A stretch of DNA of 64,000 bases from Taudactylus pleione (Eukaryota; Chordata; Amphibia; Anura; Myobatrachidae): positions 1,835,501 through 1,899,500 of the forward strand of contig JAUIMM010000737.1 in the NCBI GenBank assembly GCA_031769625.1, written 5' to 3'. The notes under the pieces were generated by a model. It saw only the letters and a list, made by a program, of their open reading frames with translations, made no database searches and was not told where the DNA came from. The stretch's first letter is position 1. The number at the start of each line of letters is the position of its first letter. The position numbers and the translations under genes are program-made. Shown here piece after piece: positions 53,580 to 64,000 of the stretch.

Positions 53580-56500
53580 CTGTGTGGTGTGTGAGGGTAT
53601 ATGGAGGTATACTGGCTGTGTGGTGATGTGTGAGGGTATATGGAGGTATACTGGCTGTGTGGTGGTGTGTGAGGGTATATGGAGGTATACTGGCTGTGTG
53701 GTGGTGTGTGAGGGTATATGGAGATATACTGGCTGTGTGGTGGTGTGTGAGGGTATATGGAGGTATACTGGCTGTGTGGTGATGTGTGAGGATTTATGGA
53801 TGTATACTGGCTGTGTGAGGGTATATGGAGGTATACTGGCTATGTGGTGATGTGTGAGGATATATGGAGGTATACTGGCTGTGTGGTGATGTGTGAGGGT
53901 ATATGGAGGTATACTGGCTGTGTGGTGGTGTGTGAGGGTATATGGAGGTATACTGGCTGTGTGGTGGTGTGTGAGGGTATATGGAGATATACTGCCTGTG
54001 TGGTGGTGTGTGAGGGTATATGGAGGTATACTGGCTGTGTGGTGATGTGTGAGGATTTATGGATGTATACTGGCTGTGTGAGGGTATATGGAGGTATACT
54101 GGCTATGTGGTGATGTGTGAGGATATATGGAGGTATACTGGCTGTGTGGTGTTGTGTGAGGGTATATGGAGGTATACTGGCTGTGTGGTGATGTGTGAGG
54201 GTATATGGAGGTATACTGGCTGTGTGGTGTGTGAGGGTATATGGAGGTATACTGGCTGTGTGGTGATGTGTGAGGGTATATGGAGGTATACTGGCTGTGT
54301 GGTGGTGTGTGAGGGTATATGGAGGTATACTGGCTGTGTGGTGGTGTGTGAGGGTATATGGAGATATACTGGCTGTGTGGTGGTGTGTGAGGATTTATGG
54401 ATGTATACTGGCTGTGTGAGGGTATATGGAGGTATACTGGCTATGTGGTGATGTGTGAGGATATATGGAGGTATACTGGCTGTGTGGTGATGTGTGAGGG
54501 TATATGGAGGTATACTGGCTGTGTGGTGGTGTGTGAGGGTATATGGAGGTATACTGGCTGTGTGGTGGTGTGTGAGGGTATATGGAGATATACTGGCTGT
54601 GTGGTGGTGTGTGAGGGTATATGGAGGTATACTGGCTGTGTGGTGATGTGTGAGGATTTATGGATGTATACTGGCTGTGTGAGGGTATATGGAGGTATAC
54701 TGGCTATGTGGTGATGTGTGAGGATATATGGAGGTATACTGGCTGTGTGGTGATGTGTGAGGGTATATGGAGGTATACTAGCTGTGTGGTGATGTGTGAG
54801 GGTATATGGAGGTATACTGGCTGTGTGGTGTGTGAGGGTATATGGAGGTATACTGGCTGTGTGGTGATGTGTGAGGGTATATGGAGGTATACTGGCTGTG
54901 TGGTGGTGTGTGAGGGTATATGGAGGTATACTGGCTGTGTGGTGGTGTGTGAGGGTATATGGAGATATACTGGCTGTGTGGTGGTGTGTGAGGGTATATG
55001 GAGGTATACTGGCTGTGTGGTGATGTGTGAGGATTTATGGATGTATACTGGCTGTGTGAGGGTATATGGAGGTATACTGGCTATGTGGTGATGTGTGAGG
55101 ATATATGGAGGTATACTGGCTGTGTGGTGATGTGTGAGGGTATATGGAGGTATACTGGCTGTGTGGTGATGTGTGAGAGTATATGGAGGTATACTGGCTG
55201 TGTGGTGATGTGTGAGGGTATATGGAGGTATACTGGCTGTGTGGTGATGTGTGAGGGTATATGGAGGTATACTAGCTGTGTGGTGGTGTGAGGGTATATG
55301 GAGGTATACTGGCTGTGTGGTGGTATATAGAGGTATACTGGCTGTGTGGTGATGTGTGAGGGTATATGGAGGTATACTGGCTGTGTAGTGGTGTGTGAGG
55401 GTATATGGAGGTATACTGGCTGTGTGGTGATGTGTGAGGATTTATGGAGGTATACTGGCTGTGTGAGGGTATATGGAGGTATACTGGCTGTGTGGTGATG
55501 TGTGAGGGTATATGGAGGTATACTGGCTGTGTGGTGGTGTGTGAGGGTATATGGAGGTATACTGGGTGTGTGGTGGTGTGTGAGGGTATATGGAGATATA
55601 CTGGCTGTGAGGTGGTGTGTGGGTATATGGAGGTATACTGGCTGTGTGGTGATGTGTGAGGATTTATGGATGTATACTGGCTGTGTGAGGGTATATGGAG
55701 GTATACTGGCTATGTGGTGATGTGTGAGGATATATGGAGGTATACTGGCTGTGTGGTGATGTGTGAGGGTATATGGAGGTATACTGGCTGTGTGGTGGTG
55801 TGTGAGGGTATATGGAGGTATACTGGCTGTGTGGTGGTGTGTGAGGGTATATGGAGATATACTGGCTGTGTGGTGGTGTGTGAGGGTATATGGAGGTATA
55901 CTGGCTGTGTGGTGATGTGTGAGGATTTATGGATGTCTACTGGCTGTGTGAGGGTATATGGAGGTATACTGGCTATGTGGTGATGTGTGAGGATATATGG
56001 AGGTATACTGGCTGTGTGGTGATGTGTGAGGGTATATGGAGGTATACTGGCTGTGTGGTGATGTGTGAGGGTATATGGAGGTATACTGGCTGTGTGGTGT
56101 GTGAGGGTATATGGAGGTATACTGGCTGTGTGGTGATGTGTGAGGGTATATGGAGGTATACTGGCTGTGTGGTGGTGTGTGAGGGTATATGGAGGTATAC
56201 TGGCTGTGTGGTGGTGTGTGAGGGTATATGGAGATATACTGGCTGTGTGGTGGTGTGTGAGGGTATATGGAGGTATACTGGCTGTGTGGTGATGTGTGAG
56301 GATTTATGGATGTATACTGGCTGTGTGAGGGTATATGGAGGTATACTGGCTATGTGGTGATGTGTGAGGATATATGGAGGTATACTGGCTGTGTGGTGAT
56401 GTGTGAGGGTATATGGAGGTATACTGGCTGTGTGGTGATGTGTGAGAGTATATGGAGGTATACTGGCTGTGTGGTGATGTGTGAGGGTATATGGAGGTAT

Positions 56501-59500
56501 ACTGGCTGTGTGGTGATGTGTGAGGGTATATGGAGGTATACTAGCTGTGTGGTGGTGTGAGGGTATATGGAGGTATACTGGCTGTGTGGTGGTATATAGA
56601 GGTATACTGGCTGTGTGGTGATGTGTGAGGGTATATGGAGGTATACTGGCTGTGTGGTGGTGTGTGAGGGTATATGGAGGTATACTGGCTGTGTGGTGAT
56701 GTGTGAGGATTTATGGAGGTATACTGGCTGTGTGAGGGTATATGGAGGTATACTGGCTGTGTGGTGATGTGTAAGGGTATATGGAGGTATACTGGCTGTG
56801 TGGTGGTGTGTGAGGGTATATGGAGGTATACTGGGTGTGTGGTGGTGTGTGAGGGTATATGGAGATATACTGGCTGTGTGGTGGTGTGTGGGTATATGGA
56901 GGTATACTGGCTGTGTGGTGATGTGTGAGGATTTATGGATGTATACTGGCTGTGTGAGGGTATATGGAGGTATACTGGCTATGTGGTGATGTGTGAGGAT
57001 ATATGGAGGTATACTGGCTGTGTGGTGATGTGTGAGGGTATATGGAGGTATACTGGCTGTGTGGTGGTGTGTGAGGGTATATGGAGGTATACTGGCTGTG
57101 TGGTGGTGTGTGAGGGTATATGGAGATATACTGGCTGTGTGGTGGTGTGTGAGGGTATATGGAGGTATACTGGCTGTGTGGTGATGTGTGAGGATTTATG
57201 GATGTCTACTGGCTGTGTGAGGGTATATGGAGGTATACTGGCTATGTGGTGATGTGTGAGGATATATGGAGGTATACTGGCTGTGTGGTGATGTGTGAGG
57301 GTATATGGAGGTATACTGGCTGTGTGGTGATGTGTGAGGGTATATGGAGGTATACTGGCAGTGTGGTGTGTGAGGGTATATGGAGGTATACTGGCTGTGT
57401 GGTGATGTGTGAGGGTATATGGAGGTATACTGGCTGTGTGGTGGTGTGTGAGGGTATATGGAGGTATACTGGCTGTGTGGTGGTGTGTGAGGGTATATGG
57501 AGATATACTGGCTGTGTGGTGGTGTGTGAGGGTATATGGAGGTATACTGGCTGTGTGGTGATGTGTGAGGATTTATGGATGTATACTGGCTGTGTGAGGG
57601 TATATGGAGGTATACTGGCTATGTGGTGATGTGTGAGGATATATGGACGTATACTGGCTGTGTGGTGATGTGTGAGGGTATATGGAGGTATACTGGCTGT
57701 GTGGTGATGTGTGAGGGTATATGGAGGTATACTGGCTGTGTGGTGGTGTGAGAGTATATGGAGGTATACTGGCTGTGTGGTGGTGGTGTGTGAGGGTATA
57801 TAGAGGTATACTGGCTGTGTGGTGATGTGTGAGGGTATATGGAGGTATACTGGCTGTGTGGTGGTGTGTGAGGGTATATGGAGGTATACTGGCTGTGTGG
57901 TGATGTGTGAGGATTTATGGAGGTATACTGGCTGTGTGAGGGTATATGGAGGTATACTGGCTGTGTGGTGATGTGTGAGGGTATATGGAGGTATACTGGC
58001 TGTGTGGTGATGTGTGAGGATTTATGGAGGTATACTGGCTGTGTGAGGATATATGGAGGTATACTGGCTGTGTGGTGGTGGTGTGTGAGGGTATATAGAG
58101 GTATACTGGCTGTGTGGTGATGTGTGAGGGTATATGGAGGTATACTGGCTGTGTGGTGGTGTGTGAGGATATATGGAGGTATACTGGCTGTGTGGTGATG
58201 TGTGAGGATTTATGGATGTATACTGGCTGTGTGAGGGTATATGGAGGTATACTGGCTGTGTGGTGATGTGTGAGGATTTATGGATGTATACTGGCTGTGT
58301 GAGGGTATATGGAGGTATACTGGCGGTGTGGTGATGTGTGAGGATTTATGGAGGTATACAGGCTGTGTGAGGGTATATGGAGGTATACTGGCTGTGTGGT
58401 GGTGTGAGGGTATATGGAGGTATACTGGCTGTGTGGTGGTGTGTGAGGGTATATGGAGGTATACTGGCTGTGTGGTGGTGGGTGAGGATATATGAAGGTA
58501 TACTGGCTGTGTGGTGGTGTGTGAGGGTATATGGAGGTATACTGGCTGTGTGGTGGTGTGTGAGGGTATATGGAGGTATACTGGCTGTGTGAGGGTATAT
58601 GGAGGTATACTGGCTGTGTGAGGGTATATGGAGGTATACTGGCTGTGTGAGGGTATATGGAGGTATACTGGCTGTGTGGGGGTATATGGAGGTATACTGG
58701 CTGTGTGGTGGTGTGTGAGGGTATATGGAGGTATACTGGCTGTGTGGTGGTGTGTGAGGGTATATGGAGGTATACTGGCTGTGTGGTGATGTGTGAGGGT
58801 ATATGGAGGTATACTGGCTGTGTGGTGGTGTGTGAGGGTATATGGAGGTATACTGGCTGTGTTGTGGTGTGTGAGGGTATATGGAGGTATACTGGCTGTG
58901 TGGTGATGTGTGAGGATATATGGAGGTATACTAGCTGTTTGGTGGTGTGTGAGGATATATGGAGGTATACTGGCTGTGTGATGGTGTGTGAGGGTATACT
59001 GGCTGTGTGGTGGTGTGTGAGGGTATATGGAGGTATACTGGCTGTGTGGTGGCTGTGTGAGGGTATATGGAGGTATACTGGCTGTGTGGTGGTGTTTGAG
59101 GGTATATGGAGGTATACTGGCTGTGTGGTGGCTGTGTGAGGGTATATGGAGGTATACTGGCTGTGTGGTGGTGTGTGAGGGTATATGGAGGTATACTGGC
59201 TGTGTGGTGGTGTGTGAGGATATATGGAGGTATACTGGCTGTGTGGTGGTGTGTGACGGTATATGGAGGTATACTGGCTGTGTGAGGGTATATGGAGGTA
59301 TACTGGCTGTGTGGTGGTGTGTGAGGGTATATGGAGGTATACTGGCTGTGTGTGTGAGGGTATATGGAGGTATACTGGCTGTGTGGTGGTATGAGGATAT
59401 ATGGAGGTATACTGGCTGGTGGTGTGTGAGGGTATATGGAGGTATACTGGCTGTGTGGTGTGTGAGGGTATATGGAGGTATACTGGCTGTGTGGTGTGTG

Positions 59501-62500
59501 AGGGTATATGGAGGTATACTGGCTGTGTGGTGGTGTGTGAGGGTATATGGAGGTATACTGGCTGTGTGGTGGTGTGTGAGGGTATATGGAGGTATACTGG
59601 CTATGTGGTGGTGTGTGAGGGTATATGGAGGTATACTGGCTGTGTGGTGGTGTGTGAGGATATATGGAGGTATACTGGCTGTGTGGTGGTGTGTGAGGGT
59701 ATATGGAGGTATACTGGCTGTGTGGTGGTGTGTGAGGGTATATGGAGGTATACTGGCTGTGTGGTGGTGTGTGAGGGTATATGGAGGTATACTGGCTGTG
59801 TGGTGGTGTGAGGATATATGGAGGTATACTGGCTGGTGGTGTGTGAGGGTATATGGAGGTATACTGGCTGTGTGGTGTGTGAGGGTATATGGAGGTATAC
59901 TGGCTGTGTGTTGTGTGAGGGTATATGGAGGTATACTGGCTGTGTGGTGGTGTGTGAGGGTATATGGAGGTATACTGGCTGTGTGGTGGTGTGTGAGGGT
60001 ATATGGAGGTATACTGGCTGTGTGAGGGTATATGGAGGTATACTGGCTGTGTGGTGATGTGTGAGGGTATATGGAGGTATACTGGCTGTGTGGTGGTGTG
60101 TGAGGGTATATGGAGGTATACTGGCTGTGTTGTGGTGTGTGAGGGTATATGGAGGTATACTGGCTGTGTGGTGATGTGTGAGGGTATATGGAGGTATACT
60201 AGCTGTGCGGTGGTGTGTGAGGATATATGGAGGTATACTGGCTGTGTGATGGTGTGTGAGGGTATACTGGCTGTGTGGTGGTGTGTGAGGATTTATGGAT
60301 GTATACTGGCTGTGTGAGGGTATATGGAGGTATACTGGCGGTGTGGTGATGTGTGAGGATTTATGGAGGTATACAGGCTGTGTGAGGGTATATGGAGGTA
60401 TACTGGCTGTGTGGAGGTGTGAGGGTATATGGAGGTATACTGGCTGTGTGGTGGTGTGTGAGGATATATGGAGGTATATTGGCTATGTGGTGATGTGTGA
60501 GGATTTATGGAGGTATACTGGCTGTGTGGTGGTGTGTGAGGGTATATGGAGGTATACTGGCTGTGTGGTGGTGTGTGAGGGTATATGGAGGTATACTGGC
60601 TGTGTGGTGGTGTGAGGGTATATGGAGGTATACTGGCTGTGTGGTGGTGTGTGAGGGTATATGGAGGTATACTGGCTGTGTGAGGGTATATGGAGGTATA
60701 CTGGCTGTGTGAGGGTATATGGAGGTATACTGGCTGTGTGGTGGTGTGTGAGGATATATGGAGGTATATTGGTTGTGTGGTGGTGTGTGAGGATATATGG
60801 AGGTATATTGGTTGTGTGGTGGTGTGTGAGGGTATATGGAGGTATACAGGCTGTGTGGTGGTGTGTGAGGGTATATGGAGGTATACTGGCTGTGTGGTGG
60901 TGTGTGAGGGTATATGGAGGTATACTGGCTGTGTGAGGGTATATGGAGGTATACTGGCTGTGTGGTGGTGTGTGAGGGTATATGGAGGTATACTTGCTGT
61001 GTGGTGGTGTGTGAGGGTATATGGAGGTATACTAGCTGTGTGGTGGTGTGTGAGGGTATATGGAGGTATACTAGCTGTGTGGTGGTGTGTGAGGATATAT
61101 GGATGTATACTGGCTGTGTGATGGTGTGTGAGGGTATACTGGCTGTGTGGTGGTGTGTGAGGGTATATGGAGGTATACTGGCTGTGTGGTGGCTGTGTGA
61201 GGGTATATGGAGGTATACTGGCTGTGTGGTGGTGTTTGAGGGTATATGGAGGTATACTGGCTGTGTGGTGGCTGTGTGAGGGTATATGGAGGTATACTGG
61301 CTGTGTGGTGGTGTGTGAGGGTATATGGAGGTATACTGGCTGTGTGGTGGTGTGTGAGGATATATGGAGGTATACTGGCTGTGTGGTGGTGTGTGACGGT
61401 ATATGGAGGTATACTGGCTGTGTGAGGGTATATGGAGGTATACTGGCTGTGTGGTGGTGTGTGAGGGTATATGGAGGTATACTGGCTGTGTGGTGGTGTG
61501 TGAGGGTATATGGAGGTATACTGGCTGTGTGGTGGTATGTGAGGGTATATGGAGGTATACTGGCTGTGTGGTGGTGTGAGGATATATGGAGGTATACTGG
61601 CTGGTGGTGTGAGGGTATATGGAGGTATACTGGCTGTGTGGTGTGTGAGGGTATATGGAGGTATACTGGCTGTGTGGTGTGTGAGGGTATATGGAGGTAT
61701 ACTGGCTGTGTGGTGGTGTGTGAGGATATATGGAGGTATACTGGCTGTGTGGTGGTGTGTGAGGGTATATGGAGGTATACTGGCTGTGTGGTGGTGTGTG
61801 AGGGTATATGGAGGTATACTGGCTGTGTGAGGGTATATGGAGGTATACTGGCTGTGTGGTGGTGTGTGAGGATATATGGAGGTATATTGGTTGTGTGGTG
61901 GTGTGTGAGGGTATATGGAGGTATACTGGCTGTGTGGTGATGTGTGAGGGTATATGGAGGTATACTGGCTGTGTGGTGGTGTGTGAGGGTATATGGAGGT
62001 ATACTGGCTGTGTGGTGGTGTCTGAGGGTATATGGAGGTATACTAGCTGTGTGGTGGTGTGTGAGGATATATGGAGGTATACTGGCTGTGTGAGGGTATA
62101 CTGGCTGTGTGGTGGTGTGTGAGGGTATATGGAGGTATACTGGCTGTGTGGTGGTATGTGAGGGTATATGGAAGTATACTGGCTGTGTGGTGGTGTGAGG
62201 ATATATGGAGGTATACTGGCTATGTGGTGGTGTGTGAGGGTATATGGAGGTTTAGTGGCTGTGTGGTGGTGTGTGAGGATATATGGAGGTATACTGGCTG
62301 TGTGGTGGTGTGTGAGGATATATGGAGGTATACTGGCTGTGTGGTGGTGTGTGAGGGTATATGGAGGTATACTGGCTGTGGTGGTGTGTGAGGGTATATG
62401 GAGGTATACTGGCTGTGTGGTGGTGTGTGAGGATATATGGAGGTATAGTGGCTGTGTGGTGGTGTGTGAGGGTATATGGAGGTATACTGGCTGTGTGGTG

Positions 62501-64000
62501 GTATGTGAGGGTATATGGAAGTATACTGGCTGTGTGGTGGTGTGAGGATATATGGAGGTATACTGGCTATGTGGTGGTGTGTGAGGGTATATGGAGGTTT
62601 AGTGGCTGTGTGGTGATGTGTGAGGATATATGGAGGTATACTGGCTGTGTGGTGGTGTGTGAGGATATATGGAGGTATACTGGCTGTGTGGTGGTATGTG
62701 AGGGTATATGGAGGTATACTGGCTGTGTGGTGGTGTGAGGATATATGGAGTTATACTGGCTGGTGGTGTGTGAGGGTATATGGAGGTATACTGGCTGTGT
62801 GGTGGTGTGTGAGGGTATATGGAGGTATACTGGCTGTGTGGTGGTGTGTGAGGATATATGGAGGTATACTGGCTGTGTGGTGGTGTGTGAGGGTATATGG
62901 AGGTATACCGGCTGTGTGGTGGTGTGTGAGGGTATATGGAGGTATACTGGCTGTGTGAGGGTATATGGAGGTATACTGGCTGTGTGGTGGTGTGTGAGGA
63001 TATATGGAGGTATATTGGTTGTGTGGTGGTGTGTGAGGGTATATGGAGGTATACTGGCTGTGTGGTGATGTGTGAGGGTATATGGAGGTATACTGGCTGT
63101 GTGGTGGTGTGTGAGGGTATATGGAGGTATACTGGCTGTGTGAGGGTATATGGAGGTATACTAGCTGTGTGGTGGTGTGTGAGGGTATATGGAGGTATAC
63201 TGGCTGTGTGGTGGTGTGTGAGGGTATATGGAGGTATACTAGCTGTGTGGTGGTGTGTGAGGATATATGGAGGTATACTGGCTGTGTGATGGTGTGTGAG
63301 GGTATACTGGCTGTGTGGTGGTGTGTGAGGGTATACTGGCTGTGTGGTGGTGTGAGGGTATATGGAGGTATACAGGCTGTGTGGTGGTGTGTGAGGGTAT
63401 ATGGAGGTACACTGGCTGTGTGATGGTGTGTGAGGGTATACTGGCTGTGTGGTGGTGTGTGAGGGTATATGGAGGTATACTGGCTGTGGCGGTGTGTGAG
63501 GGTATATGGAGGTATACTGGCTGTGTGAGGGCATATGGAGGTATACTGGCTGTTTGGTGGTATGTGAGGGTATATGGAGGTATACTGGCTGTGTGGTGGT
63601 GTGAGAGGGTATTTGGAGGTATACTGGCTGTGTGGTGGTGTGTGAGGGTATATGGAGGTATACTGGCTGTGTGGTGGTGTGTGAGGATATATGGAGGTAT
63701 ACGGGCTGTGTGGTGGTGTGTGAGGGTATATGGAGGTATACTGGCTGTGTGGTGGTATGTGGAGGTATACTGGCTGTGTGGTGGTGTGTGAGGATATATG
63801 GAGGTATAGTGGCTGTGTGGTGATGTGTGAGGGTATATGGAGGTATACTGGCTGTGTGGTGGTGTGTGAGGGTATATGGAGGTATACTGGCTGTGTGGTG
63901 GTGTGTGAGGGTATACGGAGGTATACTGGCTGTGTGGTGGTGTGTGAGGTATATGGAGGTATACAGGCTGTGTGATGGTATATGGATGTATACTGGCTGT
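53580..64000. repeat. Giant minisatellite, 39-bp unit with higher-order repeats
   Basis: More than 10.4 kb of GAGGGTATATGGAGGTATAC plus TGGCTGTGTGGTGGTGTGT (39 bp), with 29-, 36- and 42-bp variants and GATTTATGGATG markers. It is open at the window edge. Blocks recur every 1269 bp (55037/56306, 55666/56935, 55929/57198), and a later block recurs at 2140 bp (59027/61167). 39 is a multiple of three, so frames stay open over hundreds of codons; none is a gene. Confidence 0.96.

Noticed and set aside
59027..60025. 332-codon open frame, plus strand
   Set aside because: A shadow of the 39-bp tandem unit, whose length is a multiple of three. The peptide is a 13-residue repeat also open in other frames.
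62599..63534. 311-codon open frame, minus strand, His/Pro/Thr-rich
   Set aside because: Reverse-strand reading of the same 39-bp array; no start context, splice sites or family similarity.

Overview
This is vertebrate nuclear DNA, most likely from a frog with a large, repeat-rich genome. It contains one intact multi-exon gene with canonical GT-AG introns, a CpG-rich first exon and a polyadenylation site. Around it are many short non-autonomous DNA transposons with target-site duplications and very long minisatellite arrays. The frog assignment is an inference from repeat style; the sequence does not name the species.

The only protein-coding gene I can support is DCP1B (mRNA-decapping enzyme 1B) on the minus strand. 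Nine coding exons run from the start codon at 48547 down to the stop codon at 28441. Joined in frame they give 1683 nt, or 560 residues. They encode the N-terminal EVH1 domain (exons 1-4 and the start of 5), a low-complexity linker with conserved short motifs (exons 5-7), and the C-terminal trimerisation domain (exons 8-9). A polyadenylation signal lies near 28070. In human, DCP1B lies between CACNA2D4 and CACNA1C (from memory); I see no exon of either here.

Layout. 1-4.5 kb: four tandem arrays (79, 42/38, 125 and about 21/34 bp units). 4.8-11.9 kb: MITEs and a 50-bp array. 11.9-14.7 kb: mostly single-copy DNA with CNE-like stretches. 14.7-17.8 kb: a TATC microsatellite with higher-order structure. 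17.8-21.9 kb: transposon fragments and a 58-bp array. 21.9-25.1 kb: a nested transposon whose core is a 95-bp array containing inverted copies. 25-28 kb: sparse DNA and a MITE next to the DCP1B polyadenylation site. 28.0-48.6 kb: DCP1B. Its intron 7 holds a hAT-like element filled with 3.5 kb of 26/30-bp repeats, and its intron 1 holds a 148-bp array. 48.7-50.1 kb: a minisatellite touching the DCP1B promoter. 50.2-53.5 kb: a hAT MITE, a multi-hairpin MITE and single-copy DNA. 53.6 kb to the window end: a 39-bp array with 1269-bp and 2140-bp higher-order repeats. By summing the arrays, tandem repeats make up roughly 43% of the window.

There is no operon, CRISPR array, tRNA, rRNA or prokaryotic system. 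The noteworthy material is structural: satellite-like arrays growing inside transposons, a MITE built of seven consecutive hairpins, long hairpins inside a tandem array, and transposons sitting at splice and polyadenylation signals of DCP1B.
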